From Peromyscus leucopus (lineage: Eukaryota; Chordata; Mammalia; Rodentia; Cricetidae), in contig NC_051084.1 in the NCBI RefSeq assembly GCF_004664715.2, positions 64,841,334-64,905,333 of the forward strand: 64,000 bases of DNA, given 5' to 3'. Of the stretch, positions 17,575 to 28,560 are shown piece after piece. The notes under the pieces were generated by a model that was not told where the DNA came from, searched no databases, and worked only from the letters and a program-made list of their open reading frames with translations. Numbering within the stretch: the first letter of the stretch is position 1; every line of letters starts with the position of its first letter. Made by a program: the position numbers and the translations under genes.

Positions 17575-17900
17575 TATTCGTTTTCTGTTACTGTAACAAA
17601 TATATAAGAAAAACAACTTTCAAAGTGAAAAAGCTATTTTAACTCACAGTTTTGGAGATTTCAGTCCATTGTCTGTTGTTACTGATGCTTTTGGGAATCT
17701 ATATTGTAACAAGGAGAGCATAGAGAAGGAAAATTATTCACCTAAGGGTCCAACATGAAAAATAAAGAAGGAATTCTCAGCCTAGTCACCCAAGACTCCT
17801 GGATCCCACCTGTACCACTTCAGCACCTTACAGTCATGCACAGGCCTGGGTCCAACGCTTTAATGTGTGGGCCTTTGGGGAACACTGATTAAACGATAGT
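17575..17900. mobile_element. Old LTR-like repeat, unclassified
   Basis: The skeleton TTACTGTAACAAATAT, CTCACAGTTTTGGAGATTTC and GGGTCCAACATG is shared with the LTR-like family seen at 42.9 and 44.6 kb, but is much more diverged. Family and ends are uncertain. Confidence 0.35.
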
Positions 17901-19497
17901 ACAGGGGGTCTGTGAAATGCTGCTGTTACTCAACTTAAAGCCACTTAGTATTGAACTAGAAAGTGTAACACAGAGTGTTGAATCCAGCAGATGTACCCAT
18001 TCCAGATGCAGCATGTACAGTTTCTGCAGTTTGATTAAACATGTCCCATCTCCACTACTTTGCAACTCAGCCAGGATCTGGACCTCTTTGCATCATTGTC
18101 CTCAAATGCTTTAGGCTAGCTGAGTGAACACATGGATCCAAGTTACATTTTGAAGCATAATTTTCCTGGCCTGGTTTGTGGAAGACCTTGTGACGTACCT
18201 TAATTTGGAGATAATTCCAAATTAATACCTAAGGTGCATAAATAAAAACAGCATAAACAACATCTGTGTGTCCTTTGCCCACATTTAGGAATTGTTAACT
18301 TTTAACACACTCACTAGGGTATATTTTACAAAGCTTGTGTAAGACTTAAGCAAGTCAGACCTTATGAGTTACAGAATTTCAGAGGATTCCACAAGCTGCC
18401 AGCTCAATATCCCATTCCATGTCCATAGCTCAGATGTAAGGATAATGCCATGGAATGCTGCATTATTAGGAAAGGAAAAGAAGGCAGCCTCTCAGTCAGC
18501 CTGTTGGAGATGGTTGTTACCAGATGCTTCAGTCATTCTTTTGGGCTCTTAAAACACAGCACCTGCTGTTTCAGACAGTGATGTGTTTTCAGTGTTTATA
18601 GGTCCAGTGAAGGAGATACGAAGATGACTGGACATGAACTCTGTTCTCAGAAGTTCAGGCAAAAAGGACACAGGTTCAGGAGTATGTGTTAAATGCTATT
18701 GCAAAAAAAAAAAAAAAAATGTAAAGAATTTGTAAGAATAGTACAAAGGTAGGAAAGGGTACTTGGCAGATAATTTGTGTGATTTGCAATTTATTGTCTA
18801 GTTTTGGTCATTTGAAAATGGGAGAAAAAGACCACTGTTGCAACAGTTAAACACAGACTAGACCATCTGGCGTGTATGGTAAGGGTTAAGCCACACAGCA
18901 CACCCTAAATTTACTATTATAGCTAAATATGTTCTGCTGTTAACGCAGGCTAAAGCCTGTGGCAGTACTTGTGCCCCGGGACTCCGTACACTAAAACTTA
19001 GCCGTCACTAAACTAAGCTAATGACTGCTGCAGCAGAACAGAAAAACGACTGGTCTTCGTAAACAGAAAATCTGATTTATCGTGAGGCTACATTCAAAGT
19101 ATCACTATTCACTAGTGACAGCTACATGTCCAGGAGAAAATAAATAGACTTTTAAACTTGGAAACATCATGATATTAAGTTTAACACAGAGAAGGATAAG
19201 CAGTAGAACAGAGAAAAATTAGATTTTAAAGCTCAGTTCCTTTCTTATTAGGACTACATAGCTTCACATCTCAGACAACACCAGGCAGAGTTCTGATTTA
19301 GACTTAGGATCTGAGCATAGTGTTGCTGGTTATTATTACCTGCCCCAGTCAAGAAAAGTGTTTGTTTCAGCTCCACATGCAAACATTGTACCAGATGAGA
19401 AAGGAAAAGGTATACACACTCACAATGACACATATGTATAAAGTATATTTCTTTGAAGTTGAAATAATGTCTAATATCAAGCAAATATGTTCAACAG
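17901..19497. other. Intron 12 remainder
   Basis: Contains an A18 run at about 18,702-18,719 and the 10-bp inverted pair at 18,930-19,040 described in the findings. No gene. Confidence 0.5.
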
Positions 19498-19626
19498 GAT
19501 TATGACTTTCTGTATGAAGCTGGTGTTTCCCATGTATTTGGTCCTGGAACCCGGATTCCCAAAGCCGCCGTTCAAGTGCTTGATGATATTGAGAAGTGTT
19601 TGACAGAGAAGCAGCAATCTGTATAA
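19498..19626 (+). CDS. Mmut: Methylmalonyl-CoA mutase, exon 13, C-terminus and stop (codons 709-750)
   Basis: The coding part of the last exon runs from the AG of TTCAACAG to the TAA at 19624-19626, which is 129 nt including the stop. It reads [20 protein letters not shown], then [20 protein letters not shown] and SV. Gly717, which packs at the cobalamin site, is conserved. Codon 750 is the last, exactly as in the human enzyme. The tyrosine, alanine and histidine in FLYEAGVSH are the main differences from human. Intron 12 before it is about 4 kb. Confidence 0.98.
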   Translation, partial: DYDFLYEAGVSHVFGPGTRIPKAAVQVLDDIEKCLTEKQQSV

Positions 19627-19735
19627 CATCTGGATCTTTAGCCGTGACCAAAGAAGATAGTAAATGTTATGTGCCTGTTAATGTGCCTGCCTTGGCAGCC
19701 TCACAATAAAAGACCCTGATTATAAACATGAAGTC
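19627..19735 (+). other. Mmut: Mmut 3' UTR, end approximate
   Basis: The 3' UTR begins after the TAA. It is short if the AATAAA at 19705-19710 is used, ending near 19,725-19,735. The end is inferred from the signal only. An alternative A-rich AATAAA-like site near 19,773 would lengthen it slightly. Confidence 0.7.
19705..19710 (+). terminator. Mmut: Poly(A) signal AATAAA of Mmut
   Basis: A canonical AATAAA lies 79 nt after the stop codon in CTCACAATAAAAGACC. It is the first consensus signal downstream of the coding end. Confidence 0.8.
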
Positions 19736-19855
19736 ATGCTAATATACATATTTAAAGAGTCTGAGTTTAAAAATAAAAATCTCTAAAAATCATCTATACC
19801 AAATATTTCTTAAATACATTATTTTGAAAATTAAAAATTAAAATGGTATACTGCT

Positions 19856-20234
19856 TGTAGCCGGAGTTTTCTCTAATCCCTTGGCCCACAGTTGCTCAGA
19901 CCCAAGTAAACACATAGAGACTTATATTACTTATAAACTGTATGGCCGTGGCAGGCTTCTTGCTAGCTAGATCTTACACTTAAATTAACCCATAATTCTT
20001 ATTTATGTTTAGCCATGTGGCTTGGTACCTTTTCTCAGTTCTGCTTTCACATCTTGCTTCTCATGGCAGCGGCAGCTGGCAACATCTCCTGATTCAGCCT
20101 TCCACTTCCCAGAATTCTCCTCTCCCTTGTCCTGCCTATACTATACTTCCTGCCAGGCTACTGGCCAATCAGTGTTTTATTTATCAATCAATCAGAGCAA
20201 CACATTCACAGCATACAGAAAGACATCCCCAGCA
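19856..20234 (-). mobile_element. Solo LTR, class II (ERVK)-like, 146 nt past the Mmut poly(A) signal
   Basis: On the minus strand it begins TGCTGGGGATG and ends GGCTACA, 379 bp. It is flanked by identical 6-bp ACTGCT (19850-19855 and 20235-20240). A TG...CA end structure with a 6-bp duplication is the class II LTR pattern. The core is shared with five other LTRs in the window. No internal proviral sequence flanks it. The long plus-strand frames over it are incidental. Confidence 0.93.
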
Positions 20235-20291
20235 ACTGCTTAGAAATAACTAATAATACAATTACTTATAAATAATTAAACTTTTGTCTTG

Positions 20292-20440
20292 TTTTGTTTT
20301 TTTGAGACAAGGTCTCACTATGTAGCTCTGGCTATTCTGTAACTCATTTTTTAGACCAAGCTGGTCTCAAACTCACAGAGATCTACCTGCCTCTGCCTCC
20401 TGAGTACTGGGATTAAAGGTGTGTGCCAACATGCTCAGCA
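20292..20440 (-). mobile_element. B1 SINE, older
   Basis: TTTGAGACAAGGTCTCACTA through GAGTACTGGGATTAAAGGTG to CATGCTCAGC. It is more diverged than the intronic B1 copies. Confidence 0.9.
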
Positions 20441-21308
20441 AATAATTAAACCCTACATATTAAAATTTGACTGATTCCTTCTGTCAATTTAGTGTTGATT
20501 TGAGTACTCAAGTTCCTGTGTTAATATCTTAATAAAATACTGTTTATCTTAGAAGAAAGAGTGGGTGGTATTTATGTATGGAAATAGATTGGAGTTATGA
20601 TCCTTAGCCAGATCTACCATTGCTCCAATAAAAGTATTGCATTATACCCTGCAGGATGGAATGGGGGCAAAGACCAGATATGCCTTCCAGGATTGTTCTA
20701 TTCTTCCTTAGCATGAGAATGTGATACCATTGATGTCAGGCCTGATTCAAAACTCAGGAAAGGATGTTTGTGAACACTTCTTTTGATGAAGTTCTGATTC
20801 TAAGTCCATTACATAAAATGTCTTCAGATCTAGAAATGTGCTGATTTGTATAGATTTTCTAATTAAATATTAGTTAGAAAGATAAAAATGGTCCAAAGAA
20901 CCCTTGGAGTGTGATGTTAAATAATTCATTCAATAAAGGAAGAGAATCATTCTTTGTTAACATAACGTATTTAATGAAAGTGAAGTAAGTAATAAGGGTT
21001 CTTTTGTATATTTCTGTATTATAAATCAGACAGTAGGGTTTGGGAGGGCATAATCATATATTGCTGTAGAATTAAACTACACTATAATACAGTTTAATTT
21101 TCAGAACATGACTCTTAGGAGGGCATCATGATTATTGTTTGTATTTCAAAGATGAGCAGTTTAACTTCAAGGTCAGCAATATATTCATTGTGTCATCTTA
21201 TGTACTTTTTAAAAAGAAATACATATTCAATAAATATGTTGTTCCTTTGATGGGTTCCCTTATGTGCTTGGTGACATGACATGTACTATGTTTTATATAT
21301 TTACAATT
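20441..21308. other. Intergenic stretch, no feature seen
   Basis: AT-rich unique-looking sequence downstream of Mmut. Confidence 0.5.
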
Positions 21309-21324
21309 CCTGACATTTCTCTTT

Positions 21325-21700
21325 TTTTTAAGAAAAAATTTCCATTCATTTCACACACCAATCAAAGATCCCCCTCTTCCCTCCTTCCACCCCACCAGCC
21401 TCTCTCTCCCTCCCAACCCACTCTCCCCCACAAGAAGGCATGGCCTCCCATGAGGAGGCACATCCAGTAGGGGCAAGTCCAAGCCCCTCCCCTGCCTCAA
21501 GGCTTCACTGAGGTGTCCCATCATAGTGGGCTCCAAGAAGCCTGCTTATACCAGGGATGGATTCTGATCCTACTGCCAGGGGGCCCCCCAAGCAGATCAA
21601 GCTACACAATTGTCTTGCCATGCAGAGGGCCTAGTCCAGTCCCATGCAGGCTTTACAGCCATTGATCCATCTTTCATGAGTTCCCACTAGTATGGTTTGG
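21325..21700 (-). mobile_element. 5'-truncated L1 (Lx-type 3' UTR) with 16-bp target duplication
   Basis: The minus-strand reading has the L1 3' UTR phrases GCATGGGACTGGACTAGGCC and a G-rich tract ending in an A-rich tail (T-rich on the plus strand at 21,325). CCTGACATTTCTCTTT is identical at 21309-21324 and 21701-21716. Confidence 0.9.
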
Positions 21701-21947
21701 CCTGACATTTCTCTTTGATAACCACTTTGAGAAGATTAGTCATCAAAAGCTACCAGATTTTATGGTTATCATGTGTTTTTTTACCCAAACCCCAAAGTAA
21801 TAGAATAGATAGTCTCACTATTTGACAATATTTCCTGAAGTACCCAGAAATATGATGCATAGGTAGTAAGTTTGGCCTTACTCTAGATTAAGTGTTTATC
21901 ATTATTTTATATAGAAAATACCAGCATTTAAACATCTTATTGTTCAA

Positions 21948-22112
21948 GGCTGGAGTTAAGCACACTGGCTGCACTTCCAGAGGTCCTGAGTTCAATTCCC
22001 AGCAACCACATGGTGGCTTACAACCATCTATAATGAGGTCTGGTGCCCTCTTCTGTAGTGCAGGCATACATGCAGGCAGAACACTGTATACATAATAAAT
22101 AAATCTTTAGAG
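21948..22112 (+). mobile_element. B2/B3-type SINE
   Basis: AAGGCTGGAGTTAAGCACAC, then AATTCCCAGCAACCACATGG, then the ATACATAATAAATAAATC tail. Confidence 0.88.
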
Positions 22113-22194
22113 AAAGAAAACCAGGACTGCTCCAGGCATCCCACCTGTTTGTCTGACTTTGAGAGGACCTAGGGAAACATCACCGTGGCACGTG

Positions 22195-22210
22195 CACGCA
22201 CGCGCGCGTG

Positions 22211-22264
<54 letters not shown>
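22195..22264 (+). repeat. (CGTGCA)/(CG)n then (CA)n alternating repeat
   Basis: CACGCACGCGCGCGTGCACG runs into about 24 CA units. All bases alternate purine and pyrimidine. Confidence 0.96.
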
Positions 22265-22267
<3 letters not shown>

Positions 22268-23075
22268 CCAAACAAACCAAAAAAAATTTTTTTACTATTC
22301 ATTTATTTCAGAAAATTCCAAAGAAAATATTCTGATTTTTCTATCTTTGGATCAAAACCTCTGTGTTTACCAATAGTCACTTTTGGAATTAGACAATGAC
22401 CATGTATAAAAAGAAAGTGAATGTTCCACAGTCATCACATATTATAAAATAGAAAAAGATTAGGATGGCATCTGCCACTTTATACCTTCCTTATGGGAAT
22501 TGGAATCAAACAGAAGGTTTAGTGATATAAAGCACATTCAAAATACACTGCAAAGAAGGTTTACTGAGATACCTGGGTTGAAGGTCAGTACCTCTACCAG
22601 CTGCTAAAACAGTCAAAGCCACATCTTCGTCCCAGCATTCATCTTTGATCAAACATTGGTTTTGTGAACCATAGTATGGGCAAAGGTGACAAAATCATGT
22701 GTCATGTGGCATAGGGCATGAATCTTTAAGTATGTACAGATAAAGGATAAACTCATCAGTGAGAAACAGTAGACCCTTGTGCACACAGTGTGGAACTGCA
22801 GAGAGAAGAAAACCTCTGTATCAGTTAGGGTGTAATGAGACCAATCACCAGGGAGAGTGATGTATGCTTTATGATTTATAGGAGGAATTTGCTTACACAA
22901 CTGAACAGAAACGTGCAAAGGACCACAAGGAGGCAACTGCTCCCAGGCACAAACTGAGGCATGCTCTCTGCAAGTAGGCAGTCAGGAAGGAAGCTAGCAG
23001 GGTTCTGGGAGAACAACAGCAGGCCCAGCCACTGTTTGGAGTCTATGGAGCAAGGGTTTTGGGTCCCCTTCAAAA
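22265..23075. other. Intergenic stretch; 22.8-23.07 kb possibly an old repeat
   Basis: GTATCAGTTAGGGTGTAATG near 22,820 recalls the start of an LTR-like family, but I cannot confirm it. Confidence 0.35.
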
Positions 23076-23081
23076 AGCTCC

Positions 23082-23463
23082 TGCTGTGGGATGGTCTATA
23101 TGTCAAATTGCTCTGATTGGTCAATAAATACAACACTGATTGGCCAGTGGCTAGGCAGGAAGTATCGGCAGGACTAACAGATAGAGAAAAGAAAGAACAG
23201 GAAGGTGGAAGGAGTCACTGCCAGCCGCTGCCATGACAAGCATGTGAAGATGCCGGTAAGCCATGAGCCACGTGGCAAGGTATAGATTTATGGAAATGGA
23301 TTAATTTAAGCTATAAGAACAGTTAGCAAGAAGCCTGCCATGGCCATACAGTTTGTAAGCAATATAAGTCTGTGTTTACTTGGTTGGGTCTGAGTGGCTG
23401 TCGGACTGGTGCGTGACAAAGATTTGTCCTGACTGTGGGCAAGGCAGGAAAATTCTAGCTACA
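23082..23463 (+). mobile_element. Solo LTR, class II (ERVK)-like
   Basis: Begins TGCTGTGGGATGG and ends CTAGCTACA, 382 bp, flanked by identical AGCTCC (23076-23081 and 23464-23469). It has two inverted CCAAT boxes (CTGATTGGTCAATAAAT and ACTGATTGGCC) near the start, as expected in a U3 promoter. It closely matches the copy at 32.3 kb. Confidence 0.95.
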
Positions 23464-23866
23464 AGCTCCTCCCAGTGGGTCAAATGGGCCGTTCAGGAAA
23501 ACCTCTTATTTGATTAAAGCCAACCGAATAAGATCTTGTGTTATAACATATAATTCAATCTCAGTATTAAAGATTCAGGAAGGATTGGTATAGTGTTTGT
23601 GTGTATCCATGTGGTGTGTGTCTCCATGTGTCTGTCTATCTGTGTGTCTGTGTGCATGCATACCACAAAACTGACTGTTTTTACCTTTCTACCATAGTCT
23701 CAGCTGACTAACCCTGGAAGCCACCTAACTAGAGACACACCATATTAGCATTTAGAGGATGGGCTCGTATTCCTATATGAAGAAAGGCACACGACCCAGA
23801 GGTTCATGCCTGTCCATGTCTGCTATCTAGTGTGGCACCCCAAGTGTAGAAACAATAGATATATAT

Positions 23867-24391
23867 TTGGTAATAGAAAAATTGCAGAAGAAGAACACGG
23901 ATGCTAACTTAAACAGGTTATCTCCAAGGTATTTGGAATGTTCTTTCTCAAAACCAGCCATTAGAATTCACTCTTATTCTCAGAGTTCCTTCAATGTCAC
24001 TCAAGAACCTCTCACCACTGGGATTGGTAAGAATGTGATGTTATACTCCAGCCTCAGCTCAGCCCTTCTCCCACAGATATCCTATATACTGAGTAACAGG
24101 CAACCCTTGCCAGGAGTTCTTATCAGGGAAGCTCAGTCACATAAAAAGAATGGCCACATTTCTGCCCCTATCCTCTTTCTGCCTGGAAACCAGAGGGCCT
24201 GGCTGCAAACTCTTGCTGTGAAACCTCTCCCATCTTCAGAAAACTGTAAGAACAGACCTCCACTTCTATACCCATCATGCTGTTTGTCTCTGGTGATGGG
24301 ACCTGAACTCTCCTCAAAGCCCTCACCTTGTTGTTACTTCTCTGTCTATAGCATTAGTAATTTGTCTAATAAACTCTTTATTCCTCAATAG
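23867..24391 (+). other. Unexplained 174-codon open frame, probably LTR-derived or chance
   Basis: The longest open frame outside Mmut. It starts at an ATG and ends at a TAG in TTCCTCAATAG, just after AATAAA at 24369-24374. The composition (Ser, Leu, Pro rich) shows no domain, signal peptide or membrane segment I recognise. The AATAAACTCTTTATTCCTCA end looks like the R-region end of a retroviral LTR, so the frame may cross an old LTR. I do not call it a gene. Confidence 0.3.
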
Positions 24392-24559
24392 TCTGGAAAA
24401 TTCTGCCCCATGTAAAACCTAACAAGTTTGGATGGTGATAATAGCCTTTCATCACATAGATTGTGCACAACTTTGCTTTTCTCGTCAGGACAGAGTTAAT
24501 GAATGTACAAGCATCTGAGTTCAAATCTTCTTTTCTTTTTTTGTCCTTTGAAATTTTAT

Positions 24560-24870
24560 TAGGAAGAGGCAAAATAGTTTTGTATGTATTAATGGGGGTA
24601 TGGTAAGATGTTTTGTTAAATGCGTAATTGTTTCATGAGTCTAATAATGTAATTAGCATATTCATCACCTTGAATTTTCATCATTCCTTTATGATAAAGA
24701 CATAAAAATCCTCTTTTAAATGTAGTTTTAAAAAATAAATTTCATAGAAGCTGAGAAAAGAGGAGTGGCTGTGCTAAGACTGAGGAGAGTGGGGATAAAA
24801 GGTGGGAAGTTGGTTAACGAGCATAACACGGACGTGAGATAGGATGGATACGTTATAGATTCTTACAGCT
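24560..24870 (-). mobile_element. Ancient L1 3' UTR fragment, antisense
   Basis: The sequence TAATGTAATTAGCATATTCA with CACCTTGAATTTTCATCA resembles old mammalian L1 3' UTR. It is weakly supported. Confidence 0.35.
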
Positions 24871-25436
24871 TCATTTTCCAGTGGTATCCAAGGATTTGAC
24901 TGTAACATGTTCTTTAACTCTGGATGGGGGGAAATCAAGCTCTTCCTAGTCCTCTGCAAACATCCTGTGTATTGGTTTTCCTTTGGCCTTGCTTCCTTGC
25001 CTGGAATTTCAACCTTCATGGCCAGTGAGGTCTTCCTTGGCACCTTTCTCTGAGAAGTAACTCCTTTCCTGATACTCTGCCCTGCAGGTCCTAGTTGCCT
25101 TGACCACCTGAACTCTGATCTCATCTCCTTGGCTCAATGAGACTGACACACTCTGCTTATGTTTAATTTCCTGTATGGTGTGAGTAGAAAACTGCCTCCA
25201 AGCAGTAGAGTAGGCCCCCCCACAAAGGTAATGGCGATGGCAATACTAAACAGTATACAAAAAGAAAGTTGGATGCTTTCCTTGTACCATTTATAAAATG
25301 TAACCCAAATTGAACAAAATATAAAAATAAGAGCTAACAAGGGACTGAACTTGACAGAAATTTGTTGGATGTAATATCAAAAGCACAAGCTTTTCAGGGA
25401 AAAATGGAATATTTTTACATCATAAAAATTAAAAAA

Positions 25437-25738
25437 TTATTTATTTCTTCTCTGACCCAGTAGTTGTTCAGCAGGGAGTTTGTAGGCTTTGTTCAGTTTT
25501 CAAGAGTTTGTAGGTTTTCTGTTGTTGAAGTCCACCTCTAGTCCATAGTTTTCTGATAGGATACAGGGGCTATTTCAATTTTCTTCTATCTATTGAGACT
25601 TCTTGGGAGGCCTGCCCTTGTCTGAGGGGAAGTGTGTGTGTGTGTGGGATGGATCTAGAGGGAAGGGGAAGTGGGAAGAGGGGAGGGAGGGGAAACTGCA
25701 GTTGTGATGAAATATATGAGAGAATAATAAAAATTAAA
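25437..25738. mobile_element. Short L1 with inverted 5' part, nested in an older L1
   Basis: About 25,440-25,590 is L1 ORF2 in antisense (TTCTCTGACCCAGTAGTTGT). About 25,600-25,735 is an L1 3' end in sense (GGGAGGGAGGGGAAACTGCA) with an A-rich tail. This head-to-head layout is the product of twin priming. A likely target duplication is ATAAAAATTAAAA on both sides. Confidence 0.6.
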
Positions 25739-25900
25739 ATTAAAACTTGTGCTTCGAAGTACGTTATCTACACAAGAAATGTGCAGCTGTGTAATGAAAG
25801 AATTGTGGTAGTGTGTTTTTATAAATGGCTGATCTCCATACTATATCAATAGTTTCCAGCCTAACAAAGCAAAAGAGTAAATATTCCAATTGTAGGCAAA

Positions 25901-26122
25901 GGGGTGGGTCGATGGCCTAGAGGTTAAAAGCACTTGTTACCCTTGCAGAGGATCTGGATTCTGTTCCCAGTGCCCACATGGCAGCTCACAACTGTAACTC
26001 AGTTCCAGTGGTTGTGGTGTCTCTTCTGGCCTCTGCGGGCAGCAAGCATACACATGGCACACATGCCTATTATGTAGGCAAAACACATACACATGAAATA
26101 AAAATAAATAAAAAATAAAAAG
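25901..26122 (+). mobile_element. B2 SINE
   Basis: GGTTAAAAGCACTTGTTACC, then CAGTGCCCACATGGCAGCTC, then the AATAAAAATAAATAAAAAAT tail. It is inserted in the ancient L1. Confidence 0.93.
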
Positions 26123-26766
26123 TGGATAGAATTTGAGAGAGAGAGGAGATGGGGTGTGGACCTAGATGGGGTTGTGAACGACCTCAAAATACATTGTACG
26201 CATGTATGTAATTCTCACAGAATTAATGAAAATATTTTTTAAAGTGGGCAAAGGACTTAAACAGACATTTCTCCAAATAAATTCTGTAGCTGTCCAAAGC
26301 ACAGGAGCAGATATTCATCATCACTACTTCCCAGTCTTTAAGTAAATGCAAATCAACATCAAGTGGCATTTCATTTCACTCCTTTAAGAATGTCTATTCC
26401 ATAGTCTAAAATAAGGAAATGAACAAAAGACTAGGATGGGGGCGGCGGGGGTGGGAACTGGGCACCTTGTTCATTTCCTGAAATTTACTGTGATTCATAT
26501 ATTGTGGAAAAGAGTTAAGTCCCGCAGAGAACTAAACATGATTACCGTATGGCTGAGTAGTTCCATTTCTAGGTATGTAGGCTTGGTTTTGTCTTTTCAT
26601 CTTTTAAAAAGGTGAGTGCAGGGATTCAAACACATTCATGCAGCAGTTGTCAGGTACTGACTGTCGCCTCAGTCTGTGTCTTGAATACTGAAATGTGACG
26701 GTGTTTGTAGGTTAGATAAGGGAATCATTGCCCAGTCTTTATGATAGAATGCATGTCTTGTTAAGA

Positions 26767-26768
<2 letters not shown>

Positions 26769-26814
<46 letters not shown>

Positions 26815-26960
26815 ATACATACACACATACGCAAGCATACATACACACACAAATATATACACAAGCATGCATACATGCACAAATGTACACACATTTATAT
26901 ATACAAACACACACACACACACACACACATGCACATACAAACCTGTACACATACATATTT
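26769..26960 (+). repeat. (CA)n with degenerate CATA-rich extension
   Basis: About 22 perfect CA units to 26,812, then imperfect ACATACACA units and a second CA block around 26,907-26,929. Confidence 0.95.
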
Positions 26961-27099
26961 ACCCCCTTGGTTCTGTTCTTTTGCAAACCTGACTAAAACT
27001 AATTGGTACCAAAATTGATTGTGGAGAAACAAAATTTTAAGAATGAGTTTCTCTAGTGGGCTTAGTAGTACCTATAACTAGATCTTCAGCTGCCTAGAA

Positions 27100-27540
27100 C
27101 CTATGGTCACTAAAGACTCCTCAGATAGTATTTGGAGTGCTGAAATCCATGGTGTGTACGTTTTAAAGAACTTATTGAGATATATGTACTTGATCTCAAT
27201 TCACGTCTTGTGAGGTGTGAGGAATTTAGTGACTCTGTATATGAAAACTTTGAACATTTGTGGAAAATGTTAGTTGGCTCCTTTTAGCATCTTTGAAGAA
27301 AATTATGAAAGACCATGAGCTGAGTAATAAAATTAATTCACTCCAAATGCAAATAAATAGTCTAAAGGTTTCTAAGGGTGCACTCGGAAGAGAATCTTTT
27401 CTCCTGCAGTCACAGACAGAGCTCACATTTCAGAAAAACCAAATCCAAGCCCTCATTATACAATTAGCTGAGTTACAACTCAAGTTAAATTTAAGTTCTA
27501 GAATTTTCTTGGATCAAGACTAGAACTTTGTATGCACTCT
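27100..27540 (+). mobile_element. Possible relic of a retroviral gag-like coiled-coil region
   Basis: An open frame at 27260-27523 is rich in Leu, Gln, Ser and Asn with heptad-like spacing. It resembles the helical region of ERV-L/MaLR internal sequences. I see no zinc knuckle or protease motif, and the upstream frame is closed. The assignment is tentative. Confidence 0.25.
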
Positions 27541-27589
27541 GGCGTTTACAGCACATGGAAATTATGTCCTTTAAAACATACTGGTGGTT

Positions 27590-28365
27590 CACATCGGTTA
27601 TCAACTAGGCATGGCTAGGACAAGGGAACCTCATTTGGGGAGGCAGGATGCCTTCATCAGAAGGGCCCGTGGCCACTTCTGTGAGGCATTTTCTTAATTG
27701 CTAACTGATGTAGGTGAGCCCAGCTCACTGTGGGCAGCACCATCCCTCAGGAGATGAGATTGAGATACATAGGGCAGGTCACTGAGCATGCCAGAGGAAG
27801 GAAGCCAGCAAGGAGTCTTACTCTATACTTGGCCTAAGTTTTTACTTCAGGCTCCTGCCTTGACTCAGCTTGATGATAATAAGCCCGATGAACTCATCCC
27901 TTCAAAGCATGGTACGTAGATGTATCCAACAGTCTTATTAAATAAGAAATACAGAAACAATGTAAAAGAGAAAGCCTAGAGGTCAGAGCTCAGAGCTAAA
28001 ATCTCACCCTTCTTCCTGCCGTGTCCCAGCTTCCTGAAAAAGAGCTATATCCTGTCTGTTCGTCTTTTTATAGTATTTTGTTCTGCCTTCTCATTGGTTG
28101 TAAACCCAAACACGTGACTGCCTCGTCACTGTCTGAATGTACAGCCCCCCAGGTCTTAAAGGCATATGTCTTCAATACTGGCTGTATCCCTGAACACACA
28201 GAGATCTATGGGATTAAAGGCGTGTATCACCACCGCCACACTCTTGCTATGGCTCTAATAGCTCTGACCCCCGGGCAACTTTATTTATTAACATACAATC
28301 AAAATCACATTTCAGTACAATTAGATTACCACCACAATGGTGTTTAACACAGCAATGAGAAGCAA
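27590..28365. mobile_element. Old rodent LTR-like repeat, split by a younger LTR
   Basis: The left part, 27590-27909 (CATCGGTTATCAACTAGGCA to GATGAACTCATCCCTTC), and the right part, 28335-28365 (ATGGTGTTTAACACAGCAAT), are consistent with one old repeat. The class is not certain. Confidence 0.4.
27910..28334 (-). mobile_element. LTR-like element with a B1-derived segment
   Basis: Outer ends are TGGTACGTAG and ATTACCACCA. The inside has TCATTGGTTGTAAACCCAAA and a B1-like GGGATTAAAGGCGTGTATCA. TTTATTTATTA near the right end would be a poly(A) signal on the minus strand. No clean target duplication was found, so the ends are approximate. Confidence 0.5.
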
Positions 28366-28379
28366 ACTTGCACAATGAC

Positions 28380-28560
28380 GAGTGTGTGTGCATGCTTGTG
28401 CATGTGCACATACATAGCTTGGCATACACGTGACACAGCACCTATGTAGAGGTCAGAGAACAACTGTTAGGATCAGTCTTAAATGCTATGGATCCTGAGA
28501 TCAAACTCAGGATATCAGACTTGCAAGCACCTTTATCATCAAAGCCATCCCACTGGTCCT
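28380..28560 (-). mobile_element. B3/B4-type SINE
   Basis: GTAGAGGTCAGAGAACAACT and TCAAACTCAGGATATCAGAC are the antisense body of the B3 family, preceded by a GTGTGTGTGCATGC tail. Confidence 0.75.

Larger units (their letters stand above)
25370..26580 (+). mobile_element. Ancient L1 ORF2 fragment, interrupted twice
   Basis: Plus-strand pieces at about 25370-25436, 25738-25850 and 26235-26580 follow L1 ORF2 order. The last piece translates to a WAKDLNRHFS-like segment. A younger inverted L1 and a B2 interrupt it. Confidence 0.65.

Noticed and set aside
20005..20253. 82-codon plus-strand frame next to Mmut
   Set aside because: Falls inside the antisense solo LTR.
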